Made by a program: the position numbers and the translations under genes. 47,565 nt of DNA from an uncultured Bacteroidales bacterium (GTDB lineage: Bacteria; Bacteroidota; Bacteroidia; Bacteroidales; Muribaculaceae): NCBI GenBank assembly GCA_902792435.1, contig CADAZN010000017.1, positions 1-47,565 of the forward strand, given 5' to 3'. Below the pieces are notes generated by a model that was not told the origin of the DNA, did no database searches, and saw only the letters and a list, made by a program, of their open reading frames with translations. Positions 1 to 7,677 of the stretch are shown here, in pieces (position 1 is the first letter of the stretch; every line of letters begins with the position of its first letter).

Positions 1-378
1 ACCGGTATGATAATAGCGGATAAAGAAACCGCCAGCTGCTCTCTCCACAACGTGGCAAATGTATGAACTGTTTATGTCATAAGTAACGAATTGGTCCTCT
101 TCAAAATATCCGTTGGCTGCTCTGTTATAAATCACAATCTTGTCAGATGAGACTTGTACAAAACACCAAAGGAAATTGTCTTCGGTTGATGCCGTGGGAG
201 TCAATTTAATCTGATCGAAAATATCCGCGTTTGGGTCAAAATAAACATACTTGCCGTTAATTATCAGCTGATACCAGTGGATGGGAAGAGTGGTGGGGCT
301 GGGTGTTGTCACAAATGGCAATGCCCGTACTGCAAACGCCACCATCAGCAATGAGACAATGAGTAAGATTTTTTTCAT
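1..378 (-). CDS. Exported protein of unknown function, 3' part outside window
   Basis: The leftward gene starts at the ATG at 378 and runs off the left edge, leaving 126 residues. It opens with a clear signal peptide (MKKILLIVSLLMVAFAVRA), so the product is exported. The mature part begins with a Pro/Thr-rich stretch and then WYQLIINGKYVYFD and repeated aromatic positions (FLWCFVQ, GYFEEDQFV, FFIRYYH), resembling the beta-trefoil or ricin-like modules on Bacteroidales surface proteins. That resemblance is weak and inferred from pattern only. It lies 98 bases downstream of the glycosyltransferase on the same strand. Function unknown. Confidence 0.7.
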   Translation of the reverse strand, partial: MKKILLIVSLLMVAFAVRALPFVTTPSPTTLPIHWYQLIINGKYVYFDPNADIFDQIKLTPTASTEDNFLWCFVQVSSDKIVIYNRAANGYFEEDQFVTYDINSSYICHVVERAAGGFFIRYYHTG

Positions 379-476
379 ACACTATAAGTTTATGAAGTTA
401 ATAATAGAGTTATTTTGAGTTTACATGTGTACAAGCATGCGACAGGTCTACGCAGATGTCCCATTTTTGATGTATG

Positions 477-1061
477 TCACTCTACGATGCGGATGATAGC
501 ATTGCCGTGCGGCGAATGCTCAACCAGGAACTCCCGATCAAACACTTTAGACGTGACGATACCCCAACCTACGCCCAAAAACATCTTCTCCTCGCACCAG
601 TTGTCGCGCTCAACGACGATGCGCGATTCCAGTTGATTCCACCCCACCAGCTCAGTCAGTGGCACCAGCGAGGGGTCTTCCAGTTCTGACTCACGACGGA
701 AGATCAGCACGTCGGACTTGGTTTCTCGGATGTTGTTATAGGCTTCTTCAAGACAATGAAGAGTGTAACTGTCGTCTGCGTCCAGAAAACCAAGGTATGG
801 CGCTGTGGCAAACTGCATGCCATAGTTCCGGGGCGATGATGGCGTGTGGACGTCATTGTCAAGCCCACGCACGATGACGTTGTCGTGCTTACCCATCATC
901 TCTTGCAGGGCAGGTAAATAGTGAGGTTCACAGTTGTGCGCGATGACAATCCATTGGATGTTTTCAAAACCGATGGTTTGAGATTTCATCGATTGATAAG
1001 CTTTTTCGAAAATACCTAGCTCAACATTGTGGAATGGAGTGACGACAGATACCTTATACAT
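477..1061 (-). CDS. Family 2 glycosyltransferase, probably C-terminally truncated
   Basis: The 194-residue product begins MYKVSVVTPFHNVE, the typical first strand of a GT-A (GT2) glycosyltransferase. An upstream in-frame ATG at 1079 would add six residues before this core, so I chose 1061. A further GT2 signature is SSPRNYGMQFATAPYLGFLD followed by ADDS, giving the DxD-type metal/nucleotide-sugar site near residues 92-96. GT2 enzymes transfer a sugar from a nucleotide sugar to a glycan or lipid acceptor at the cytoplasmic face. Most members are 250-350 residues and continue well past the segment ending here (WGIVTSKVFDREFLVEH); the last 15 residues look non-homologous. I infer truncation, so activity is uncertain. 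No other glycan gene is adjacent. Confidence 0.75.
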   Translation of the reverse strand: MYKVSVVTPFHNVELGIFEKAYQSMKSQTIGFENIQWIVIAHNCEPHYLPALQEMMGKHDNVIVRGLDNDVHTPSSPRNYGMQFATAPYLGFLDADDSYTLHCLEEAYNNIRETKSDVLIFRRESELEDPSLVPLTELVGWNQLESRIVVERDNWCEEKMFLGVGWGIVTSKVFDREFLVEHSPHGNAIIRIVE

Positions 1062-1165
1062 AATATTTATTAATTCCAAATGATGATTTAACGCTACTAG
1101 AAAACGTTTTTTTGCCCATTACTTTTGCCCCAAATAATAATGGCGATTTAATTTAATGTGCCATA

Positions 1166-2089
1166 TTATAACTCATTGTTAGTTAGTTTCTTGATATCTT
1201 CAAGAAGGGATTTTGTGGTTTCGGCTGCCTCTTTGGGGTTGGCTGTGTATTGTAGCATTTTATTGCGTGCTACGAGCCACTTGGGCATGGCGTCTGCCAC
1301 TTTCTTGGTAGCATCGGTAATACCTTTAGAAAAATTGTTGTAATATTCGGCTTGAGTTTTCTTGAAATCATCGTCGACCGACTCCATTAGTTTTTTAGCG
1401 TTTTTTTCCATGTTCTGGATGATAGTTGTTGCAATATCCATGTCACCCAGCGATTCCTTTGATGCTGTTGCTTTTGTGCCTATTCTTAACAGTTCGCCAA
1501 AGTCGTTATAACGAATTTGTGAAAGTGTCCATCCACTGCCTGAGGCTCCTAGAAGAGCCATTGATCCTCCATAGCTCTCGAGATAACTGGCATTGGAACA
1601 ATAGTCTTGCAGCGCATTCTGTAACGATATCCATGTGTCAATTTCGCTTTCAATTGCCTTGCGTGCTTCGCTTGATGATGCTTTGCTGAGCATCTGGTCA
1701 TAAGTGTCGAAAGTGAAGTAGCTATTCGACATCTTGTGAATGTAACCTGCATCGGCCATGTCAAAGTTGGAAGACTGTTCTAGCACTTGTGCCGCATATT
1801 CGTCGAGTTGTGACAATACAGCCTTGGTCTTTTGTGCCTTGGTGACAGCATTCTTATCCATCGACTTTTGGAAGCATGGCACTGCCACAGCTTCGATTTT
1901 GCTTTTTAAAGCCTTGCAGTCATCATAAGAGGATAGGGGAATGGTCTCTAGATTTTTGATTTTTTGCACTATGGATTTTACTGGCTTAACCTTGTTGCTA
2001 CGTTTCTTGGCGTTGGCATCAAAAACTGTTCCTACAATCAAAACAGCAACAGACGCTATTGCAATGAATCGAATAATCTTGGTGTTCAT
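1166..2089 (-). CDS. Exported helical protein of unknown function
   Basis: This is a 307-residue protein with an N-terminal signal or anchor segment (IIRFIAIASVAVLIVGTVF) followed by a Lys-rich stretch (KKRSNKVKPVKSIVQKIKN). The remainder is rich in Lys, Glu, Ala and Ser with few predicted strands, suggesting a mostly helical periplasmic or surface protein. I see no recognisable domain, enzyme motif or lipobox. A -7 element reading TATTTTTG on the leftward strand lies at 2154-2161, which would give a leader of about 60 bases. It appears to be a single-gene unit; the upstream cupin operon ends at its own terminator. Function unknown. Confidence 0.7.
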   Translation of the reverse strand: MNTKIIRFIAIASVAVLIVGTVFDANAKKRSNKVKPVKSIVQKIKNLETIPLSSYDDCKALKSKIEAVAVPCFQKSMDKNAVTKAQKTKAVLSQLDEYAAQVLEQSSNFDMADAGYIHKMSNSYFTFDTYDQMLSKASSSEARKAIESEIDTWISLQNALQDYCSNASYLESYGGSMALLGASGSGWTLSQIRYNDFGELLRIGTKATASKESLGDMDIATTIIQNMEKNAKKLMESVDDDFKKTQAEYYNNFSKGITDATKKVADAMPKWLVARNKMLQYTANPKEAAETTKSLLEDIKKLTNNEL

Positions 2090-2250
2090 CGTTTTGTAAT
2101 TTTTAGATTTATAATATTAAAAGTATAATTCGGTTATTACTTAAAATGATTTACAAAAATAAGTATTTTCATTTATATATCCAACAAAAGATAAAATAAT
2201 CACTTTCTTAACATGATTTTTTGCATCTTTATTCTGAATTCAATGCGGCA

Positions 2251-2294
2251 TAAAAAACTCCATAATTCTGCGTTGTATACAAAATTATGGAGTT
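2251..2294 (-). terminator. Intrinsic terminator of the hxlR-cupin operon
   Basis: A perfect 12-bp stem (2256-2267 with 2283-2294) closes a 15-base loop. On the leftward strand it is followed by a run of T (2257 down to 2252). It sits 20 bases past the cupin stop codon. Confidence 0.8.
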
Positions 2295-2313
2295 GTGAAA
2301 AAACTAAACTGTA

Positions 2314-2769
2314 TTACCAATTGAGCGGTTCTTGAAGGATTGTGCCATCAACCATTGGGTTGTCTTTCTCGGTGAAAGGAGTGCCATTGTATTGAACACA
2401 AAGCATGGTCAGGTTCTCGCTGCCTGTGTTCTTCAATGCACGCTTACCTTCGGGTGAAACTCTAATCACGCTGCCTTCGGTCACTGGGATTATCTCACCA
2501 TCAACTTGGTATTGGCCTTCACCATGCAGGATAAAATACAGCTCCTCGTGAGTCTTGTGGGTGTGCAGGAAGCCACTGTCCTGACCGGGGACTAGGGTTT
2601 GGAACGAGAACTCACCAGCTGCAGCGCCTACGGCCTGTCCACCGAAAACCTTGCCTTGAAGCGTGAAATCGGGGCCCATGGGCAGTTCGTGTTCAATAAT
2701 CTCACTGAGTTTGCCAAAGTTGGCTGCGGCAAAATTCTTGCCTTGTGCAATAGTTTCAATCTTTTTCAT
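2314..2769 (-). CDS. Cupin-domain protein
   Basis: A single-domain cupin of 151 residues. Cupin motif 1 is visible as HTHKTHEELYFILHGEG (His69, His71, Glu75 as probable metal ligands), followed by motif 2 around GSVIRVSPEGKRALKNTG. Proteins of this size are usually small-molecule isomerases, dioxygenases or sensors with one bound metal; the substrate cannot be read from the sequence. No signal peptide is present, so it is cytoplasmic. It lies 13 bases downstream of an HxlR-type regulator on the same strand, an arrangement that suggests the regulator controls it in response to a reactive or aromatic compound. It ends in a strong terminator. Confidence 0.88.
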   Translation of the reverse strand: MKKIETIAQGKNFAAANFGKLSEIIEHELPMGPDFTLQGKVFGGQAVGAAAGEFSFQTLVPGQDSGFLHTHKTHEELYFILHGEGQYQVDGEIIPVTEGSVIRVSPEGKRALKNTGSENLTMLCVQYNGTPFTEKDNPMVDGTILQEPLNW

Positions 2770-2782
2770 TTTAAATAGCTGT

Positions 2783-3163
2783 TTAATGTTTTTTATTTAA
2801 TGAATAGTTTTTTCTGTCATTAAGAATGTCGGCGAGATTTTCCAATGCCCATCCAACAAGGCTATTGATATGAGGCATCAACGTTTTAGCCCTTTCAGTT
2901 ATGTTGTATTCAACGCGTGGTGGTATTTCGGCATAAGCATGACGCTGCACCAGTCCATCGGCTTCAAGATTCTTTAGTGCCACCGTCAGCATCTTCTGGG
3001 AGATGTCAGGGATTGCAGCGAGTATGTCGGAATAGCGCATAGGCTCTTGCTTGCCGTCAAGCGTGAGTAGAATGAGCATTGACCATCGGTCGCTGATACG
3101 TGAAAGGATGTTGCGTATGGGGCAGTCGGGATAATGAGGATCTACTATGATATCTCGTAACAT
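2783..3163 (-). CDS. HxlR-family winged-helix transcriptional regulator
   Basis: The 126-residue product has the HxlR signature: a conserved Cys followed by the first helix (CPIRNILSRISDRWSMLIL), the recognition region SDILAAIPDISQKMLTVALK, and the wing RHAYAEIPPRVEYNIT. HxlR regulators bind DNA as dimers and often sense electrophiles or oxidants through the N-terminal Cys, here within DCPI near residue 15. It is the first gene of a two-gene operon with the cupin. Its promoter has a perfect Bacteroidota consensus and, next to the -33 element, a 9-bp inverted repeat at 3246-3266 that is a plausible autoregulatory operator. Confidence 0.92.
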   Translation of the reverse strand: MLRDIIVDPHYPDCPIRNILSRISDRWSMLILLTLDGKQEPMRYSDILAAIPDISQKMLTVALKNLEADGLVQRHAYAEIPPRVEYNITERAKTLMPHINSLVGWALENLADILNDRKNYSLNKKH

Positions 3164-3211
3164 CTTATCTTTTGATTTATAGTGTTAGTAACTTTTCGTT
3201 TGTTTCGGTTG

Positions 3212-3242
3212 CAAAGTTACTATCATCACCGCAAACAACAAA
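3212..3242 (-). promoter_or_regulatory. Bacteroidota promoter of hxlR-cupin
   Basis: On the leftward strand TTTG (3239-3242) is followed after 19 bases by TAACTTTG (3212-3219), matching the -33/-7 consensus exactly. Transcription would start near 3205, giving a leader of about 40 bases before the ATG at 3163. Confidence 0.8.
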
Positions 3243-3245
3243 GAA

Positions 3246-3266
3246 CGTGACAAAAAGTTTGTCACG
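3246..3266. promoter_or_regulatory. Inverted repeat, candidate HxlR operator
   Basis: CGTGACAAA (3246-3254) and TTTGTCACG (3258-3266) form a perfect 9-bp inverted repeat with a 3-base spacer. It starts four bases upstream of the -33 element of the hxlR promoter. No T-run follows it and no gene ends there, so a terminator is unlikely; a dimer binding site is the natural reading. Confidence 0.55.
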
Positions 3267-3470
3267 CACCTTGATGTTAGTAATGAGATAGTCAATGGTT
3301 TATAAAAGTAAGATTTATGCTTTATTAAGGGTTGCCATAGTAAAAGACTTGTACTTGTGGCTCAAAATTTTAATAAATACTCTTGATGAACTTTGTGGGA
3401 TTTCAACCAACGACATCAATATAGAGTCACAAATGATTCATTTGGTAATTACATGATAATTAAGTTAAGA

Positions 3471-3502
3471 TTTGCAAGTTCTACCAAAAACTACTATCTT
3501 TG
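3471..3502 (+). promoter_or_regulatory. Promoter of the dockerin/FISUMP gene
   Basis: TTTG at 3471-3474, 20 bases, then TATCTTTG at 3495-3502: a full match to the Bacteroidota consensus. It fixes the translation start at 3531, because any start further upstream would precede the transcript. Confidence 0.82.
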
Positions 3503-3530
3503 CGCTTATCAGAAACAAAAACATATTATT

Positions 3531-4388
3531 ATGAAAAAGTTATTATCTATTTTCTTGATGCTCATGTGCATCAGTCTTGGCGCAAGTGCTGCCGTTAATA
3601 GTAAAGCTGCCGTCTATGGCGATGTGGACGGTGACGGACACGTCACAATTAATGACGTCACAGTACTTTACAACTACATTCTCAATGAAGACATGACTTT
3701 TTTCTCTACTAGTGATGTCGACGGAGATGGTTATGTCACAAGTGGTGACGTGACGGTGGTATACAACATCTTGTTAGGCCTTATCCCACCAGAAGACACC
3801 CATGAATATGTCGACTTAGGATTGCCAAGCGGCACGCTGTGGGCAACGATGAACATTGGAGCCAATGCTCCCGAAGAGTTCGGCGACCACTTTGCATGGG
3901 GCGAGACCACTCCCAAGGAAGTCTATGACTGGAGCACCTACCAGTGGTGCAACGGCCGATGGAATAAGATGACCAAATACTGCACAATCAGCACCCATGG
4001 CAACAATGGCTTTACCGATGGCAAGACCGAACTTGACCCTGAAGACGATGCCGCCTCAGTCAACTGGAGCTCGCAGTGGCGCATGCCATCTAAAGAGCAG
4101 CTAGATGAGTTGCGCACCAAGTGCACTTGGACGTGGACTACAAGCAACGGCGTGAAAGGTTACAGGGTGAGCAAGAATGGAAAATCTATATTTTTGCCTG
4201 CCGCTGAAGCTTACTCAGGCAGCATTCTCTCAAGTGGCAATCTTGGCTACTATTGGTCACGCACCCTAGGCGACACAAAATCTTACTATGCCAACTACCT
4301 CTACTTCTATTCGACCAGTGTGACTGCTGAAGCCTTCGAACGTTCAAGTGGTTGTGCCGTGCGTGCCGTGCGCGTGTCTCAGAAATAA
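3531..4388 (+). CDS. Exported dockerin-like/FISUMP-domain protein
   Basis: The product is 285 residues from the ATG at 3531; the longer reading frame to 3393 is excluded by the promoter. A signal peptide (KKLLSIFLMLMCISLGASA) is followed by a type I dockerin-like pair of calcium loops near residues 30-80 (GDVDGDGHVTINDVTVLYN and SDVDGDGYVTSGDVTVVYN). The rest is a FISUMP-like domain: EYVDLGLPSGTLWATMNIGA, HFAWGETTPK, WRMPSKEQLDEL and a closing CAVRAVRVS. FISUMP-type domains sit on surface or secreted proteins; no catalytic function is established from this sequence. Here the dockerin is at the N terminus, whereas the 9509-13015 protein carries one at its C terminus. A paralogous FISUMP domain ends the 43043-44557 lipoprotein. 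It is a single-gene unit with its own promoter and terminator. Confidence 0.88.
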   Translation: MKKLLSIFLMLMCISLGASAAVNSKAAVYGDVDGDGHVTINDVTVLYNYILNEDMTFFSTSDVDGDGYVTSGDVTVVYNILLGLIPPEDTHEYVDLGLPSGTLWATMNIGANAPEEFGDHFAWGETTPKEVYDWSTYQWCNGRWNKMTKYCTISTHGNNGFTDGKTELDPEDDAASVNWSSQWRMPSKEQLDELRTKCTWTWTTSNGVKGYRVSKNGKSIFLPAAEAYSGSILSSGNLGYYWSRTLGDTKSYYANYLYFYSTSVTAEAFERSSGCAVRAVRVSQK

Positions 4389-4420
4389 CCTGGCTTACAC
4401 AGTAGTATTATAGATAAAGT

Positions 4421-4456
4421 TTTCCCCGAAACAACTGCGTTTCGGGGAAATTTTTA
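4421..4456 (+). terminator. Intrinsic terminator after the dockerin/FISUMP gene
   Basis: Perfect 12-bp stem 4421-4432 with 4439-4450, six-base loop AACTGC, then TTTTTA. It lies 33 bases past the stop codon. Confidence 0.92.
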
Positions 4457-4506
4457 TTTATAGATCTATTTGTAAGAGTTGGCGAAATATATAAACAAGC
4501 TTCAAG

Positions 4507-5034
4507 TTATTCTTGGGTATAGTTGAACGTAATTAGGTCTATGACTTTTCTTGCGGCATCGGTTACGTCTTCACATTCGTAGAGTTTTGTATTCTCGTTA
4601 GTCTGTTGGCAGAAGATTAGCGGATACCAGCATGGTGTGTGTAGGTCGCTCTCGGTTTCATCATCATCTTCATGCTTCACATAAAACAGATGAATGGCTT
4701 TCTGCAGCGAGTTTGCGTACATGATTTCAGCAATGGTGCCAGGACACGCCGCATCGTCGAGAACAAAAACGGCATCGGTGCAATTTTCTATCATCTCTTT
4801 CTCGCACATAATAATGTCCTCGGCCTTTCGGCTTTCGGCTTCGAAATAGAAAGGACCTATGTAGAAAACATTATCATTAATGCTAACGCCACTCATGTCC
4901 TTAGGCTTAAGCAAAGCTTGCACACTACCTAGAATTTGCGACCTGTAGTCTTCGGCGGCAGCAATTTCGTAATCTTCATCACGGGAGTCGAAGGCAAAAG
5001 CTCCCCCAAAAAATAATTTATATTGAGTGTCCAT
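4507..5034 (-). CDS. Nucleoside 2-deoxyribosyltransferase-like protein
   Basis: A soluble 175-residue protein with a Rossmann-like pattern resembling the nucleoside 2-deoxyribosyltransferase superfamily: an N-terminal strand KLFFGGAFAF, then VFYIGPFYF, a helix, CTDAVFVLDDAACPGTIAEI, MYANSLQKAIHLFYV. In that family a strand ending in D or DD, a GT.AEI motif carrying the catalytic Glu, and an alanine-rich helix form the active site; here the candidate catalytic residue is the Glu of GTIAEI. Family members cleave or transfer deoxyribose from nucleosides, and related folds occur in nucleotide-signalling proteins. The assignment is by pattern only. It is a single gene, transcribed away from the methyltransferase. 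Confidence 0.6.
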   Translation of the reverse strand: MDTQYKLFFGGAFAFDSRDEDYEIAAAEDYRSQILGSVQALLKPKDMSGVSINDNVFYIGPFYFEAESRKAEDIIMCEKEMIENCTDAVFVLDDAACPGTIAEIMYANSLQKAIHLFYVKHEDDDETESDLHTPCWYPLIFCQQTNENTKLYECEDVTDAARKVIDLITFNYTQE

Positions 5035-5231
5035 AAGTGTGTTAAGTTTTTGTTTTTGTGTTAATGCGTTCTATGTCATTGATATTATAGGCCAAAAGCA
5101 TATCATACTTTTGTTGGAATTGCAAATATACAACAATTCTTTTAAAAAAATGAACAAAAACAAACCATTTCTAGTAACAACTAAGGCCAAAATCCCAATA
5201 TTTTGGTATTGTCGAGCCAATCAGGCAAATG

Positions 5232-5239
5232 TACTTTTG
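5232..5239 (+). promoter_or_regulatory. -7 element before the methyltransferase gene
   Basis: TACTTTTG matches TAnnTTTG. A weaker ATTG at 5208-5211 lies 20 bases upstream and could serve as the -33 element. The ATG follows 31 bases downstream. Confidence 0.6.
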
Positions 5240-5270
5240 TAGTCGATTAACAAACTAAATCTATTACAAA

Positions 5271-5882
5271 ATGGGACTATTGAAATCATTATTTACTAAT
5301 TGCGCCAATCCGCAAGGAACTATGGGGCGCGCCATGTTGCGGTTTATGAATTGTTGTCACGCACCGCTTACTAACTGGGGACTTGATCTTATTGATTTTC
5401 AAGATGGATGGAAAATGCTAGACATTGGCTGTGGTGGAGGGGCCACATTGAAGCGGCTCCTTAACAGGAGTGAAAACAGCAAGGTGTATGGCATTGATAT
5501 ATCGCAGGAGAGCGTCGAGAAGGCTCGTAAGTTCAATGCTGAATGGCTCGACAAACGGGTGTATGTGACACAAGGTTCAGCCGAAAATTTGCCTTATGAC
5601 AACGAGACGTTCGACCTTGTTACAGCTGTTGAGACTGTCTATTTTTGGCCTAATTTGCCTGATTGTTTCCAAGAGGTTCGCCGTGTGCTGAAGTCAGGTG
5701 GACTATTTGCCATCTTGGTTGAGGTGGTTGATAGCAACTCTAAATGGACCGAACTTTGCGAGGGCATGACTGCTTATCCTCCTGAGCAATTGAAGATAAT
5801 ACTCAACGAGGCAGGCTTTATTAAAACCGAAATACATCGCGGGAAGCCTTCTAATGCCACGATTATCGGAGTAAAGCCTTGA
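5271..5882 (+). CDS. Class I SAM-dependent methyltransferase
   Basis: A 203-residue Methyltransf_11-type enzyme. The glycine-rich SAM loop is MLDIGCGGGATLKRLL, the acidic residue after strand 2 is in VYGIDISQESVEKAR, motif post-I is GSAENLPYDNETFDLVTAVE, and the last conserved segment is EVRRVLKSGGLFAILVEVVD. Such enzymes transfer a methyl group from S-adenosylmethionine to a small molecule or cofactor; the acceptor cannot be named. No signal peptide, so cytoplasmic. It is followed after 37 bases by a ZIP-type metal transporter and probably shares a transcript with it, although no functional link is obvious. Confidence 0.9.
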   Translation: MGLLKSLFTNCANPQGTMGRAMLRFMNCCHAPLTNWGLDLIDFQDGWKMLDIGCGGGATLKRLLNRSENSKVYGIDISQESVEKARKFNAEWLDKRVYVTQGSAENLPYDNETFDLVTAVETVYFWPNLPDCFQEVRRVLKSGGLFAILVEVVDSNSKWTELCEGMTAYPPEQLKIILNEAGFIKTEIHRGKPSNATIIGVKP

Positions 5883-5919
5883 CTTTGCTTAGTAATGACA
5901 TCTCTTTATCACTACAATA

Positions 5920-6699
5920 ATGACTACATTGATTATAGGATTACTTGTTCCCTTACTGGGCACGATGCTCGGCTCGGCATTCGTTTTCATGATGAAGGGC
6001 GAGATGTCATCGAGGCTTCAGAAAGCTCTTCTTGGATTTGCGTCAGGTGTGATGGTGGCAGCGTCGGTATGGTCACTGCTAATTCCAGCTATGGAGATGA
6101 GAGTGGGGGAGGGCGCTTGGGTTGTGGTTCCAGCAGCCTTTGGTTTCTTGTTGGGCATTGGTTTCTTGTTGATGATTGACGTGATAACCCCACATTTACA
6201 TTTGGATAGCGACAAACCCGAGGGAATGCGCTCGCACTTGTCACGCACAGCGATGCTGGCCTTGGCGGTTACAATACACAATTTGCCTGAGGGCATGGCG
6301 GTAGGAGTGGTGTTTGCTGGTGCCGACAGTGGGTATGCTAATATTTCTGTTACCAGTGCTATTGCCGTGTCGCTTGGTATCGCAATTCAGAATATACCCA
6401 AAGGTGCTATTATATCCATGCCTATGAGAGCTGCAGGCAACAGCCGTTGGAGGTCGTTTGTCATCGGGGCGTTAAGTGGTGCCGTAGAGCCTTTAGGTGC
6501 TTTGGTGGTAGTGTTGTTGGCATCGGCTGTGTTGCACGTGTTGCCTTACATGCTCGCATTTGCTGCAGGTGCAATGTTCTATGTGGTTGTTGAAGAACTA
6601 ATCCCTGAAGCATCTAGTGGTCAGCACTCTAATGTGAGCACCATTGGTTTCGCTATGGGCTTTGTTTTAATGATGATCCTCGACGTAGTGATGGGGTAG
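5920..6699 (+). CDS. ZIP-family divalent metal transporter
   Basis: A 259-residue inner-membrane protein with about eight hydrophobic segments. The ZIP signature in the fourth segment is intact (TIHNLPEGMAVGV, with His and Glu as metal ligands). The fifth segment reads IQNIPKGAIISMP, where the family normally has a Glu at the Lys position, so one ligand of the binuclear site is replaced. ZIP proteins (ZupT type) import zinc, iron or manganese into the cytoplasm. A His-rich turn (PHLHLD) lies in the cytoplasmic loop. It is downstream of the methyltransferase in the same orientation. Family certain; metal specificity unknown. Confidence 0.92.
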   Translation: MTTLIIGLLVPLLGTMLGSAFVFMMKGEMSSRLQKALLGFASGVMVAASVWSLLIPAMEMRVGEGAWVVVPAAFGFLLGIGFLLMIDVITPHLHLDSDKPEGMRSHLSRTAMLALAVTIHNLPEGMAVGVVFAGADSGYANISVTSAIAVSLGIAIQNIPKGAIISMPMRAAGNSRWRSFVIGALSGAVEPLGALVVVLLASAVLHVLPYMLAFAAGAMFYVVVEELIPEASSGQHSNVSTIGFAMGFVLMMILDVVMG

Positions 6700-6754
6700 A
6701 ATGCCTCGGAGGGTTGCAAAAAGATTTTTAGTGATTTCTTGCGAAAAACTATCT

Positions 6755-7669
6755 TTATTGGTTGTTTTTGTTGGCAATGGCTTGTTTTATTCCAGCCATA
6801 TTGCTTCGCGAGACGGGAAGATAGTCGTTGCTGTGCTTGACGAGTAACTGCATAGCTCCTGCCTTAGATATGATTTTCTCCACTTGTTGCAAGTTCACAA
6901 GAAACGCTCTATGGCATCTAACTATAGTTGGATAGCAGCTCAGAGATTCCTCAATTTGTTTAGATGTTGCGCGAAGCATGTGAGTGGCCACTTTGCCTTC
7001 ATGAAGTTGTACAACTTTCACATAGTTGCCCACCGATTCAATGTAGAGCAGATTGGGAATGTGCAGAGTCACTGTCTCACTTGTGGTGCCAGCAAGGTCG
7101 ATAGTATCGGGGTGTGTCGCCTGTGGTTGTGACTCTTTTTCAGGTTCATTGTCGAGCATAGACTTAGATGGCGATTTTTGCTGCATTAGTTGCAACTGCT
7201 CATTCATCTGCTTCAGTTCCTCGAGTTCGGCTGCAAGATACTTGCCACGGAACTTGAAACGCCAATAGAGACCAATGAGAAACGAACAGAATGCCATAAT
7301 CACTAGCGTTTCAAAGAAATTACCCCACGAGAGGAGGTTGCCATCCACCTTGTCGCTAAGCACAAAATGACGGTAAAGGCATATCATGAGCGAAACGAGT
7401 GGCGTGTTGATGAGCTGGAACCACAAGTTGCGGCGAATGATATAATCCACTCCATGGTCGAGAGAACCAGGTTTTTTGAGGATGTATACCAATAAAGCCT
7501 CGGTAATGAAGCATGAAATAATGCCCAAACCTCCCACAGCAATCAAGTGGGCATAGGCTTGCCACTGCCAAGCTTCAAGGCCGAAGGGCTTGAAAATGGC
7601 GAGCACTACTACTGCAAAGCATACGCTGACAATGCGAATCGTGATAGTTTGTTTCTTTTCTCCACTCAT
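6755..7669 (-). CDS. Membrane-anchored LytTR-family transcriptional regulator
   Basis: 304 residues. Four hydrophobic segments occupy about residues 11-140 (IVSVCFAVVVLAIF, GGLGIISCFITEALLVYIL, LINTPLVSLMICLY, LVIMAFCSFLIGLYW), followed by a short coiled coil (AAELEELKQMNEQLQLMQQ), an acidic linker and a C-terminal LytTR DNA-binding domain (IPNLLYIESVGNYVKVV; CHRAFLVNLQQVEKI; DYLPVSRSNM). There is no receiver domain, so it is probably a one-component membrane regulator with the DNA-binding domain in the cytoplasm. LytTR proteins bind pairs of short direct repeats and often control surface or virulence genes; the neighbouring exported-protein genes are possible targets, by inference only. Its promoter leaves almost no leader. 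Confidence 0.9.
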   Translation of the reverse strand: MSGEKKQTITIRIVSVCFAVVVLAIFKPFGLEAWQWQAYAHLIAVGGLGIISCFITEALLVYILKKPGSLDHGVDYIIRRNLWFQLINTPLVSLMICLYRHFVLSDKVDGNLLSWGNFFETLVIMAFCSFLIGLYWRFKFRGKYLAAELEELKQMNEQLQLMQQKSPSKSMLDNEPEKESQPQATHPDTIDLAGTTSETVTLHIPNLLYIESVGNYVKVVQLHEGKVATHMLRATSKQIEESLSCYPTIVRCHRAFLVNLQQVEKIISKAGAMQLLVKHSNDYLPVSRSNMAGIKQAIANKNNQ

Positions 7670-7677
7670 AACACTGG

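Noticed and set aside
3393-3530. N-terminal extension of the dockerin/FISUMP gene
   Set aside because: It lies upstream of and across a consensus promoter, and the signal peptide starts at 3531.
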